From Zoogloea oryzae (GTDB taxonomy: Bacteria > Pseudomonadota > Gammaproteobacteria > Burkholderiales > Rhodocyclaceae), in the NCBI RefSeq assembly GCF_030161255.1, contig NZ_BSPX01000013.1, forward strand, positions 1-64,000: a stretch of 64,000 nucleotides of DNA. Direction: 5' to 3'. A program made the translations under genes and the position numbers. The first letter of the stretch is position 1, and every line of letters begins with the position of its first letter. A model generated the notes under the pieces. It was not told where the DNA came from. It worked only from the letters and a program-made list of their open reading frames with translations, and did no database searches. Below are positions 30,771-39,756 of the stretch, piece after piece.

Positions 30771-32566
30771 ACGCATCCGAACGCATTGCCGACTGGCTGG
30801 CCGATCACGGCATCGAGCAGGTGTTCACCGTCACAGGCGGTGGCGCCATGTATCTGAACCAGGCCCTCGGCACCCATCCTCGAATCACGTGCACCTTCAT
30901 GCACCACGAGCAAGCCTGTGCGATGGCTGCCGAAGCCTACGCCCGGGTATCCGGAAAACCCGCCGTGGTCATGCTCACCACCGGTCCCGGCGGCATCAAC
31001 GCCCTCAATGGGGTGTTCGGCGCCTACACGGACTCGATTCCGATGGTGGTGATCAGCGGTCAGGTCAAGCGGGCCACCTGCCTCGACTACACCCCGGTAC
31101 CCGGCCTGCGCCAGCTCGGCGACCAGGAAGGACCGATGATCGCCATGGCCCGGCCGGTCACCAAGATGGCCGAAAGTGTCGGCAGCCCCGAAGCCCTTGC
31201 CGACCAGCTGCCCCGCGCCTTCGCCCTGGCCACCCACAGCCGCCCGGGCCCGGTGTGGCTCGACATCCCGCTTGACGTGCAATCGGCCGAATGCGCGCCC
31301 CTGCCCGCGGCCCCGGCCCCCGCCACGCCGATTCATCCCGACCTGAGCGCGCACTGTGCAGCCCTCGCCACCCGCCTTCGCGCCGCGCATCGGCCGCTGA
31401 TCCTTGCCGGTACCGGTGTGCGCCTCAGCGGCGCCGGGAAGGCACTGCTCGACTTTGCGGAAGCCCACGGCATCCCCGTCGCAACGGCCTGGACGCACGA
31501 CCTCATCGCCAGCGACCACCCCCTGTTTGCAGGCCGCCCAGGCACCATCGGCACCCGGGCGGGCAACTTCTGCACCCAGAACGCCGACTGCGTCATCGTC
31601 ATCGGCTCGCGACTCAACATCCGCCAGGTCAGCTATAACTGGGCCAGTTTTGCGCGTAACGCGTTTGTCGCCCAGGTTGACATCGACCCGGCGGAACTGG
31701 CCAAACCCTTCGTCCAGCCCGACCTGCGGATCGGCGCCGACGCCAGCGTCTTTCTCGGCGCCCTGACCCTCGCCTGCACCGACGGGCTGCCGGACTTCTC
31801 CCCGTGGGCCGCCTGGTGTCGCGACATCGCCCGGCGCTACCCCACCGGCGGCCACCCGGCGAACGGCGCCCAACTCCACCCCTATGCCCTCGTAGAGCGG
31901 GTCTTCAGCCAGCTGCGGGACGACGACATCGTCGTCTGTGGCAACGCATCGGCCTGCATCCTGCCCTTCCAGGTGGGCCGACTGAAGGCCGGCCAGCGCA
32001 TGTTCAGCAACTCCGGCTCCGCCTCGATGGGCTACGACCTCCCTGCCGCCATCGGCGCCGCGCAGGCCGCGGGTGGGCGGCGGGTCGTGTGCTTTGCCGG
32101 CGACGGCAGCCTGCAGATGAACATCCAGGAGCTTCAGACCCTCAAGACGCTCGATCTGGATATTGCCCTCGTGCTCATCGACAACGGTGGTTACGCGTCG
32201 ATCCGCCAGACCCATGAAAACTTCTTCGGCCGCATCGTCGGCGCAACCCCGGCGTCGGGCGTCGAGTTTCCCGACTTTGCCCGAATCGCCCAGGCCTATG
32301 GGCTGGATGCGGTCAGCGTCACCGCCGCCAACCTGCCCGACCTCGATGCCGCGCTCGGCCGCCGCGGCCCTGTGCTCATCGCCGCCCAGGTCGACCCCTT
32401 GCCCGGCTTCGAGCCGCGCATCAAGTCGCGGGCGCTCCCGGAAGGCGGTTTCGCCACCCCGGAGCTGGACGACATGTTCCCATTCCTTCCACCGGACGAG
32501 CTCGCCGCCGTGCGCACCGAGGCAGCCGCCATCCGCGCGCTGCCGCGGAGCGGAGCAGGATCATGA
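30767..32566 (+). CDS. ThDP-dependent enzyme, YerE/acetolactate-synthase-like
   Basis: This 599-residue enzyme of the acetohydroxyacid synthase superfamily has catalytic Glu in MHHEQACAMAAEAYARV (about 46-62) and LTTGPGGINALNGV. The ThDP-binding motif is FAGDGSLQMN...IDNGGYASIRQT (about 444-484). The middle domain (about 190-330) is the FAD or structural domain of the family. In yersiniose A synthesis, YerE, a member of this family, adds a two-carbon unit to C4 of the CDP-3,6-dideoxy-4-keto sugar made by DdhA-D. Its place directly behind rfbFGH suggests that role rather than branched-chain amino-acid synthesis. Confidence 0.82.
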   Translation: MNASERIADWLADHGIEQVFTVTGGGAMYLNQALGTHPRITCTFMHHEQACAMAAEAYARVSGKPAVVMLTTGPGGINALNGVFGAYTDSIPMVVISGQVKRATCLDYTPVPGLRQLGDQEGPMIAMARPVTKMAESVGSPEALADQLPRAFALATHSRPGPVWLDIPLDVQSAECAPLPAAPAPATPIHPDLSAHCAALATRLRAAHRPLILAGTGVRLSGAGKALLDFAEAHGIPVATAWTHDLIASDHPLFAGRPGTIGTRAGNFCTQNADCVIVIGSRLNIRQVSYNWASFARNAFVAQVDIDPAELAKPFVQPDLRIGADASVFLGALTLACTDGLPDFSPWAAWCRDIARRYPTGGHPANGAQLHPYALVERVFSQLRDDDIVVCGNASACILPFQVGRLKAGQRMFSNSGSASMGYDLPAAIGAAQAAGGRRVVCFAGDGSLQMNIQELQTLKTLDLDIALVLIDNGGYASIRQTHENFFGRIVGATPASGVEFPDFARIAQAYGLDAVSVTAANLPDLDAALGRRGPVLIAAQVDPLPGFEPRIKSRALPEGGFATPELDDMFPFLPPDELAAVRTEAAAIRALPRSGAGS

Positions 32567-33660
32567 CCGCGCCTGATTTCCCGTCCCTGCACGTCGATGA
32601 CGACACCGATCCGACCTCAGCCCGCCGCAACGGCGTGCTGATCTTCGGCTGCGGGGGCTTTGCCCGTGACGTGCGCGCTGCCGCCGAGGCAAACGGCATT
32701 CCGGTCGTCGGCTTCGTCGTTTCGGCGGGCACCCCCGGCACCTGTGACGGCGTGCCCGTCGCGCCGCTCACCGGCCTGCCTGCCGGCTGGACGAATCTCC
32801 CACTGTGGATCGGCGTCTTCAATCGCGAAGCGGTGTCGGATTACGCCGCCATCGTCGATGCCTGCCGTACTGCAGGTTTTGCAACGCCGCTGCTGCCCCA
32901 GCAGTACTACGCCACGCTGGCCGAATCCCTGGGCTGGCGCTACTGGCTGGCCGACCGGCGCGCCTACGCCGCGCACCACCAGGCGCTGACCGGCGTCTTC
33001 GCGCAGCTCGACGACACCGAGAGCCGCACGCGGCTCGCCGACCTCCTGCGCTTCCGGCTCGGGCAGAGCGCCACCATTCCCAACGCGCCCGACGCTGGCG
33101 CCCAGTATTTTCCCGACTTCCTGTGCGCGCTTGCCACTGAGCCGATCGGCTTCGTGGACGTCGGGGCTTACGACGGCGACACCCTGGAATCGGCCGCCCG
33201 GCATCTTCCTTTGCGCGAGGCCTGGGCGTTTGAGCCCGACGCCGACAACTTTCCCCGTCTCGCCGAACGTGCCCGCCACCTGACGCCCCAGACCACCTGC
33301 GTGCCCTGCGGCGCCTCGTCGATCAACGGCACGCTCGCCTTTGCCGGCGGACACGGAGAAGCCAGCGCACTCGGCGCTGGAGGCAACACCCGCATCCAGG
33401 TCGTCAGGCTGGACGACTGCCTGCCCAATGCGCGGGTGGACTATCTCAAGCTCGATGTGGAGGGTCACGAACTCGACGCACTGAGCGGTGCCGAGGCCCT
33501 CATCCGCCGGCACCGACCACTCCTCGCGATCGCCGGCTATCACCGCTGGGACGACCTGTGGCGGATCCCCGAGTGGATCGCCGGGCTCGGACTGGACTAC
33601 CGCCTGCGCTTGCGCATCCATGCCCACAACGGATTTGACGCCGTCTTTTACGCGTACTGA
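32563..33660 (+). CDS. FkbM-family methyltransferase with N-terminal nucleotide-binding region
   Basis: This 365-residue protein has a Rossmann-like start LIFGCGGFARDV (about 26-37), like the sugar-binding domain of PglD-type acyltransferases. The C-terminal FkbM methyltransferase domain (about 190-360) has FVDVGAYDGDTLE as SAM motif I, WAFEPDADNF, and YLKLDVEGHELDAL, the FkbM hallmark. FkbM proteins O-methylate sugars or polyketides. The fusion suggests that it binds a nucleotide sugar or modifies a finished glycan. It overlaps the ThDP enzyme by 4 bp and is followed 8 bp later by the NeuB-like gene. Confidence 0.8.
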   Translation: MTAPDFPSLHVDDDTDPTSARRNGVLIFGCGGFARDVRAAAEANGIPVVGFVVSAGTPGTCDGVPVAPLTGLPAGWTNLPLWIGVFNREAVSDYAAIVDACRTAGFATPLLPQQYYATLAESLGWRYWLADRRAYAAHHQALTGVFAQLDDTESRTRLADLLRFRLGQSATIPNAPDAGAQYFPDFLCALATEPIGFVDVGAYDGDTLESAARHLPLREAWAFEPDADNFPRLAERARHLTPQTTCVPCGASSINGTLAFAGGHGEASALGAGGNTRIQVVRLDDCLPNARVDYLKLDVEGHELDALSGAEALIRRHRPLLAIAGYHRWDDLWRIPEWIAGLGLDYRLRLRIHAHNGFDAVFYAY

Positions 33661-33668
33661 GGTTCGCC

Positions 33669-34760
33669 ATGAACAACGCCATCTTCGAAAACCTCTTCAT
33701 CCTGGAACTCGCCAACAACCATTGGGGACGGCTGGAGAGAGGCCTGCGCATCGTCAACGACTTCGCCCAGGTGGTCCGCTTCAACAACGTGCGAGCGGCA
33801 ATCAAGCTCCAGTTCCGCGACGTGGATCACTTCATCCACAAGGATTTCCGCGGCCGCGACGACATCCGTTACATCAAGAAGACCCAGGACACCCGGCTCA
33901 CCAAGGCCGAATACCGCACGTTGGTGCGGGCCATCAAGGAACGCAACTGCATCCCCATGGCCACCGCCTTCGACGAAGCTTCGGTCGATCTGTGCGACGA
34001 ACTCGACCTGCCGATCATCAAGATCGCCAGCTCCGACATCAACGACTGGTTCCTCATCGAGCGCATCGCCGAAACGCGCAAGCCGGTCATCGTCTCCACC
34101 GGCGGCTCGTCCCAGAAGGATGTGGACGACATGGTGAAGTTCTTCGCCAATCGCAACATCCCGCTGGCGGTCAACCACTGCGTCTCCATCTACCCCAGCG
34201 AAGACGACGAACTGGAGCTCAACCAGATCGACTTTCTGCGCCAGCGTTACCCCGAGAACGTCATCGGCCTGTCCACACACGAATATCACGACTGGACCTC
34301 CTCGATGCTGATCTCCTACGCCAAGGGGGCCCGCACCTGGGAGCGCCACATCGACATTGCCGAAGACGGCATTCCGGTCTCACCCTACTGCTCGCTCCCC
34401 CACCAGATCGACGAATGGTTCAAGGCCTTCCACAAGGCGATCGAGATGTGCGGTGGCACCGGCACCACCAAGCGGGTGCCCAAGAAGAAAGAGACCGAAT
34501 ACCTGGACGGTCTGGTGCGCGGCATCTATGCCCGCCGGGATCTGCCCGCCGGCTATGAGTTCCACGTCCAGAACTCCGAGGAGGATTTCTATCTCGCCAT
34601 CCCGCTGCAGAAGGGGCAGCTGTCGTGCCGCGAGACGATGAACGGGCTCAAGCTCACCCAGGGCGTCAGCAAGGACTCCCCGCTCACCATCGACGACGTG
34701 GACAGCCCCTACGCCCAGAGCGAATCCCTGCGCAAGCTGATCTTCAGCCGCGGGCTGTAG
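33669..34760 (+). CDS. NeuB-like (sialic/pseudaminic acid synthase family) protein
   Basis: This 363-residue protein has a TIM-barrel NeuB domain (about 8-250) opening with FILELANNHWG, the family's first metal/PEP region. IASSDINDW, VSTGGSS and STHEYHDW segments follow. A C-terminal SAF/antifreeze-like domain (about 290-360) begins near RRDLPAGYEF. NeuB enzymes join phosphoenolpyruvate to an N-acyl hexosamine to form nonulosonic acids. Here the metal-binding HxH region is less clear (VNHCVSIYP), so a related aldol reaction is possible. No other nonulosonic-acid genes are nearby. Confidence 0.78.
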   Translation: MNNAIFENLFILELANNHWGRLERGLRIVNDFAQVVRFNNVRAAIKLQFRDVDHFIHKDFRGRDDIRYIKKTQDTRLTKAEYRTLVRAIKERNCIPMATAFDEASVDLCDELDLPIIKIASSDINDWFLIERIAETRKPVIVSTGGSSQKDVDDMVKFFANRNIPLAVNHCVSIYPSEDDELELNQIDFLRQRYPENVIGLSTHEYHDWTSSMLISYAKGARTWERHIDIAEDGIPVSPYCSLPHQIDEWFKAFHKAIEMCGGTGTTKRVPKKKETEYLDGLVRGIYARRDLPAGYEFHVQNSEEDFYLAIPLQKGQLSCRETMNGLKLTQGVSKDSPLTIDDVDSPYAQSESLRKLIFSRGL

Positions 34761-34801
34761 CCCCTGGTGCCCCGGTAGCCCCTCCAGCCCCGTTCCTGGC
34801 C

Positions 34802-35836
34802 ATGCTGCCCGACCCCCGCCACCCCGCCGTCCAAGGCCGCCTCGCCGAGCTGCTACCGCATCTCGACGCGGCCGCCTTCGCCGGTCGGACGGTGTTGCTC
34901 ACCGGCGGAACCGGATTCTTCGGCTACTGGCTGCTGAGCCTCTTCGATCTCCTCACCCAGCGCGGCGTCGACCTGAAGGTGCGCGCCCTTTCGCGCCATC
35001 CGGACGAGTTCGCCGCCCGGTCACCGTGGCTCGCCAGTCGCCCGTGGCTCAGCTGGATCAAAGGCAACGTGCGCGACTTTCGCGACAATGCGCCCATCGA
35101 TTTCGTACTCCACGCCGCGACAGACACCGACGCCGACGCCCACCGCCAACCCCTGGCGATCATGGACGACATCCTGCTCGGCACCCGCCACACCCTGACG
35201 CACGGCCACGGTGCCGGCGCAACGCGGATGCTCTACGTAAGCTCGGGTGCCGTCTATGGCCCGCAACCCACCCATCTCGAACACCTCGCCGAAGACACCT
35301 CCTTCGCCTGCGACGCCTGCCATCCCGGCAGCGCCTATGGCGAAGCCAAGCGTGCGGCAGAACAGTGGAGCCTGCAGTTCGGGCTGGCCCACGGCATCAA
35401 CATCCCGGTTGCCCGCTGCTTCGCCTTCGTCGGCGCCGGTCTGCCACTGGACGGCCACTTCGCCATCGGCAATTTCATCGGAGACGCCCTCGCCGGACGC
35501 CCCATCCAGGTGGCTGGCGACGGCACGCCGCTACGCAGCTACCTGTACGGCGCCGATCTGGCGATCTGGCTCCTGCAGCTACTCGCCCGCGGCGAACACG
35601 GGCGCGCCTACAACGTGGGCTCCGACCGCGCGATCTCGATCGGAGAACTCGCCGAGACCGTCCGCCACACCCTCGCCTCTCCCCACCCCGTTCGCATCGC
35701 CCGGCAGGCCGCCGACAACGCCCTCCGCAGCCGCTACATCCCGGCTACCCAACGTGCCCGCGGCGAACTCGGCCTCGACACCTGGACAGCGCTGCCGGAC
35801 GCCATCCGCCTGACCGCCGAAGCCCTCGCCACCTGA
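34802..35836 (+). CDS. NAD-dependent nucleotide-sugar epimerase/reductase
   Basis: This 344-residue extended SDR has LLTGGTGFFGYWLLSLFD (about 31-48) as cofactor site, a YVSSGAVYGPQ region with catalytic Ser, and YGEAKRAAEQW with the YxxxK pair. The C-terminal half shows RSYLYGADLAIWLLQL, typical of sugar epimerases and 4-ketoreductases such as RfbJ, Tyv or YerF. A role in reducing the 4-keto or side-chain carbonyl of the CDP-sugar is a reasonable inference. The upstream frame extends further, but the Gly motif fits the ATG at 34802. Confidence 0.8.
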   Translation: MLPDPRHPAVQGRLAELLPHLDAAAFAGRTVLLTGGTGFFGYWLLSLFDLLTQRGVDLKVRALSRHPDEFAARSPWLASRPWLSWIKGNVRDFRDNAPIDFVLHAATDTDADAHRQPLAIMDDILLGTRHTLTHGHGAGATRMLYVSSGAVYGPQPTHLEHLAEDTSFACDACHPGSAYGEAKRAAEQWSLQFGLAHGINIPVARCFAFVGAGLPLDGHFAIGNFIGDALAGRPIQVAGDGTPLRSYLYGADLAIWLLQLLARGEHGRAYNVGSDRAISIGELAETVRHTLASPHPVRIARQAADNALRSRYIPATQRARGELGLDTWTALPDAIRLTAEALAT

Positions 35837-35844
35837 GTCCGATC

Positions 35845-38800
35845 ATGCCCAAGCTCTACGACACCCCGCGCCGCCCCTACTACATCGAGGCCCCCGCCTA
35901 CCGCCGCACCTCGGCCGGCATCAAGGTGCTGCACCTGCTGTGTCACGCGCTCAACCGGATTGGCGAGAACGCATTCGTCTTCCCGACCGTCACCAACCCC
36001 GCTCTCGACACGCCCACGCTCTCCCCGGAGATTGAAGCCCAGCACCGCGAGGCCGGGCTTGAGCCGATCGTGGTCTATCCCGAAATCGTGCCCGGCAACC
36101 CACGCAACGCCGGATCGGTGGTGCGTTACGTCCTCAACCGCGCCGGCCTGATCGGGGGCGAACATGCCTTCGCATCCACCGAGCTGGTCTTCAGCTATGG
36201 GCGCAACATCGTGCCGCCGGGAGCAGATCCGGAGAACATCCTGTTCCTGCCGCCGATCGACACCCGCTGCTTCCACAACCTCGACAACCCCGACGATCAC
36301 CGGCGAAGCGGTGTGCTGCTTTATCCGGGCCGACACCAGGCCGGCCTCGCGTGCTATCCCGAACTCGCCGCCCGCGCCACGCTCATCACCGCCAGCTGGC
36401 CCGAGACCCACGAAGAACTCGCCGCCCTGTTCCGCCGCAGCGAGGCGGTTTACTGCTTCGAATCCACCGCCATCGCCCTCGAAGCCACCCTCTGCGGCTG
36501 CCCCGCCATCATCCTTCCGTCGCCCTACTTCAACGGCGTCCTCCTGAGCGCCGAGGAACTCGGCAACGACGGCTTCGCCCTCGACGACAGCCCGGCCGAG
36601 GTCGAACGTGCCCGCCAGACCGTCGGCCGCATGGCGCAGACCTACCAGGCAACCGAAACCCGCTTCTGGCAACAACTCGAGCGCTTCGTCGCCCAGACCC
36701 AGGCCATGCCGGTGCATGCCTGCCCGCCCAAACCGGCCGACAGCCCCGCCCAGATCGAAGCCCGCCAACGCTACGAAACCTGGCGCGCCCGCCGCACGCT
36801 GCAGGAGATCGACGCCCAGCTGCTCGCCGAGCGCATGGTGCTCACCTGGAAGAACCGCCCGGGCATCCACCTGCTGATGGCCGTCCATCCGGGCGAGGAG
36901 AACCTCCTCGCCGACACCCTCGACAGCCTCGCCGCGCAGCTCTACCCCGAGTGGCTGCTCACCGTCGCCACCGTGCTGCCCACGCCGGATGGCCTCGGTG
37001 ACATCCCCAACCTGCAGTGGCTTGCCCTGCGCGACGCCGCCCACATCGACTACGTGCTCGACGAGATGGCCGCCGCCTCGCCCGGCAGCTGGCTGGCCCG
37101 CATCGAGCCGGGCGTCACCTTCGAGCCGCACACCCTGCAGGTCGTCGCCGACTACATCAACATCCGCCCCGACTGGCGCCTCATCTACACCGACGAGGAC
37201 ACCCGCGAACCCGACGGCCGCTACAGCCAGCCCTGCTTCAAACCCGACTTCAACCTCGACCTGCTGCGCGCCCAGGCCTACTTCGGCAGCTTCGTGGTGG
37301 TCGCCAAGGACGCCTTCCTGGCCGCCGGCCGCTACGGCAGCCACAGCGGCGCCGAAAACTACGACCTCGCCCTGCGGGTGCTCGACCACGCCGGCGAAGC
37401 CGCCATCGGCCACATCGACCAGATGCTCGCCCACCTGCCTCGGGCCTCGGCGCGCACCATGAACCCGGCCGCCGAGAAGACCGCCCTCGCCGACCACCTC
37501 GCCCGCCACGGCCTCGACGCGGTGATCCACGACGGCGCCTCCTTCGGCACCCGTCGCGTGCAATACCGCTGGGCCGACGCGCCCCTCGTCAGCATCGTCA
37601 TCCAGACCCGCGACCGGGAGGAATACCTGCGCCCGCTGCTCGACAGCATCGCCACCCGCACCGATTACCCGAACTACGAGCTCGTCGTCGTCGATAACGA
37701 CAGCACCGACCCCGACGCCGTCGCCTTCCTGCGCGGGCTGGAGAGCGACGCCCGCTGGGCCGGCCGCTGCCGCGTCGTGGCCTGCCCCGGCGAGTTCAGT
37801 CACGCCCGCGGGGCCAACACCGGCGCCGCCGCCGCCCACGGCGACTACCTGCTGTTCCTCGACAACGACACCCACGTCGTGCAGGACGAATGGCTCGTCC
37901 GCATGATGGACCTCGCCATGCGACCGGAAGTCGGCATCGTCGGCCCGCGCCTCACCTACCCGGAAACCGCCAAGGTCCAGCACACCGGCTGGGTGCTCGG
38001 CCTGCGCGGCAGCGCCGGCAGCCCCTGGAACAACGACCTCGAGATCACCGATCCAGGCTACATGGCCCGCGCCCTGTGCGACCAGAACGTCAGCGCCGTG
38101 TGCGGCTCGGCCCTGCTCGTGCGGCGCAGCCTGTTCGAGCAGCTGGGCGGCATCGACGTCGAAGGCTTCCCGCTCTCCCACGGCACCCTCGACCTGTGCC
38201 TGCGCGCCCGCGAAGCCGGCAGCAAGATCGTGTGGACGCCCTACTCGATGCTGGTCCACTTCGACGCCATCTCCCTCAAGGCCCGCCAGCGCAAGCCCGA
38301 CGGCATGCTCGCCGACCTGCTGGGCGCGATGGCCGCCAACGACCGCCTGCTCGAACGCTGGCTGCCGAAGCTCGCCCACGACCCGGCCTACAACCGCAAC
38401 CTGAGCCTCGCCGATCCCTTCAAGCCCGAGCATGTGGCCCCCATCGACTGGGACACCCACTTCCACGACCGGCCCCGCATCCTCGGCGTGCCGCTCACTG
38501 GCGGCGCCGGCGAATACCGCCTGCGCGCCCCGCTGCGCGCCATTGGCCAGGCCGGCCTCGCCCAGACCATGATCTGCGAACCGCCCAAGGCCTTCTCGGT
38601 ACGCATCCTGTCGCCCGTAGAACTGGCCCGCGCCGCGCCGGACGCGATCATCATGCACCAGCCGCTCGACGATCCGCAGACCGACGCCCTCGAAGCCTAC
38701 AAGCGCTTCATGCCCCAGGTGCGGCGCATCATCACCATCGACGACCTGATCACCGCGCTGCCCAAGAAGAACTCCTTCTACAAGGCCGGCTTCAAGGACG

Positions 38801-39468
38801 CCCGCCCGCGCCTGCGCCGCACCCTCGGCCTCGCCGACCGGCTGGTGGTCAGCACCCGGCCGCTGGCCGACATCTGCGCCGACATGATCGACGACATCCG
38901 GATCATGCCCAACTGCCTCGAAGGCGCCCTCTGGAACGACGTCGCCCCGCCGCGCCTGCCGCGCAAGAGGCCGCGCGTCGGCTGGGCCGGCGCCCAGCAG
39001 CATCTGGGCGATCTGGAACTCATCTACCCGGTGGTCGAAGCCCTGGCCGACGAGGTGGACTGGATCTTCATGGGCATGTGCCCCGAGCCCCTCAAGCCCT
39101 TCGTGCGCGAGTCCCACGGCTTCGTGCAGGACTTCCGCACCTATCCCCAGGCCCTGGCCCGGCTCGACCTGGACCTGGCCATCGCCCCCCTCGAGATCCA
39201 TGCCTTCAACGAGTGCAAGAGCAACCTGCGCCTGCTCGAATACGGCGCGATGGGCTGGCCGGTGATCTGCACCGACATCTATCCCTACCAGAACGCCCCG
39301 GTCACCCGCCTGCCCAACGAGCCCGAAAAGTGGATCAGCACGATCCGCGAACAGCTCGCCGACCCTGCCGCGCTGCAGCACGCCGGGCGCCTGCTGCAGG
39401 CCTGGGTGCGCGACGGCTACATCCTCGAAAACCACGCCACAAGCTGGTTTGCGGCCTACGGCCCCTGA
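35845..39468 (+). CDS. Giant multi-domain glycosyltransferase (1207 aa)
   Basis: An N-terminal region (about 1-270) looks like an uncharacterised GT-B-like module. A GT2-like unit follows (about 335-560; IYTDEDTREPDGR), then a second clear GT2 domain (about 575-815; VSIVIQTRDREEYL, VVVDNDSTDPD, LLFLDNDTHVVQDEW). A C-terminal GT4-like module (about 870-1200) carries LTGGAGEYRLRAPLRAI, RVGWAGAQQHLGDLE and YGAMGWPVICTD. With three or more catalytic units, one protein could assemble several residues of a glycan. Such enzymes are known from flagellin and O-chain loci. It is the last gene before the flagellin promoter, 8 bp after the epimerase gene. No membrane segment is visible. Confidence 0.83.
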   Translation: MPKLYDTPRRPYYIEAPAYRRTSAGIKVLHLLCHALNRIGENAFVFPTVTNPALDTPTLSPEIEAQHREAGLEPIVVYPEIVPGNPRNAGSVVRYVLNRAGLIGGEHAFASTELVFSYGRNIVPPGADPENILFLPPIDTRCFHNLDNPDDHRRSGVLLYPGRHQAGLACYPELAARATLITASWPETHEELAALFRRSEAVYCFESTAIALEATLCGCPAIILPSPYFNGVLLSAEELGNDGFALDDSPAEVERARQTVGRMAQTYQATETRFWQQLERFVAQTQAMPVHACPPKPADSPAQIEARQRYETWRARRTLQEIDAQLLAERMVLTWKNRPGIHLLMAVHPGEENLLADTLDSLAAQLYPEWLLTVATVLPTPDGLGDIPNLQWLALRDAAHIDYVLDEMAAASPGSWLARIEPGVTFEPHTLQVVADYINIRPDWRLIYTDEDTREPDGRYSQPCFKPDFNLDLLRAQAYFGSFVVVAKDAFLAAGRYGSHSGAENYDLALRVLDHAGEAAIGHIDQMLAHLPRASARTMNPAAEKTALADHLARHGLDAVIHDGASFGTRRVQYRWADAPLVSIVIQTRDREEYLRPLLDSIATRTDYPNYELVVVDNDSTDPDAVAFLRGLESDARWAGRCRVVACPGEFSHARGANTGAAAAHGDYLLFLDNDTHVVQDEWLVRMMDLAMRPEVGIVGPRLTYPETAKVQHTGWVLGLRGSAGSPWNNDLEITDPGYMARALCDQNVSAVCGSALLVRRSLFEQLGGIDVEGFPLSHGTLDLCLRAREAGSKIVWTPYSMLVHFDAISLKARQRKPDGMLADLLGAMAANDRLLERWLPKLAHDPAYNRNLSLADPFKPEHVAPIDWDTHFHDRPRILGVPLTGGAGEYRLRAPLRAIGQAGLAQTMICEPPKAFSVRILSPVELARAAPDAIIMHQPLDDPQTDALEAYKRFMPQVRRIITIDDLITALPKKNSFYKAGFKDARPRLRRTLGLADRLVVSTRPLADICADMIDDIRIMPNCLEGALWNDVAPPRLPRKRPRVGWAGAQQHLGDLELIYPVVEALADEVDWIFMGMCPEPLKPFVRESHGFVQDFRTYPQALARLDLDLAIAPLEIHAFNECKSNLRLLEYGAMGWPVICTDIYPYQNAPVTRLPNEPEKWISTIREQLADPAALQHAGRLLQAWVRDGYILENHATSWFAAYGP

Positions 39469-39636
39469 AGGGCATCGCCCCCACCCCGAAAGCATATCGA
39501 CAACCGGCCGGAAAACCGCGCCGGTTCGTGATTTTTGGTGCTAAAGCTTTGATTTTCTGAGCCGCTATCAAAAGCCAAGCGGTAATCCGCAGAAAAAACG
39601 CAAAGCACACGAAAACGAAAATGTCAACATTTCTTC

Positions 39637-39663
39637 TAAAGTAGCGCCAGCCAACTCCGTTAA
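39637..39663 (+). promoter_or_regulatory. Sigma-28 (FliA) promoter of fliC
   Basis: TAAAGTAG, an 11-base spacer and TCCGTTAA match the FliA consensus TAAAGTTT-N11-GCCGATAA at most positions. It lies 94 bases before the flagellin ATG in an AT-rich stretch; the rest of 39469-39756 shows nothing else. Confidence 0.75.
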
Positions 39664-39756
39664 TGAATTCAACGGCGGTTGCCTTACACACACCGGGCAA
39701 GGCGAACCAAAGTTAAGCCTCGTCGCTTATCTTGAACGGAATTAAGGAGAACCAAA

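Noticed and set aside
30767..32566. Acetolactate synthase for valine/isoleucine synthesis (ilvB)
   Set aside because: There is no small subunit gene next to it, and it sits inside a coupled sugar operon after rfbFGH; a YerE-like role fits better.
35734..39495. A 1253-residue open frame on the minus strand
   Set aside because: It lies opposite the glycosyltransferase, has Gly/Val/Glu-rich composition typical of the antisense of GC-rich genes, and shows no domain.
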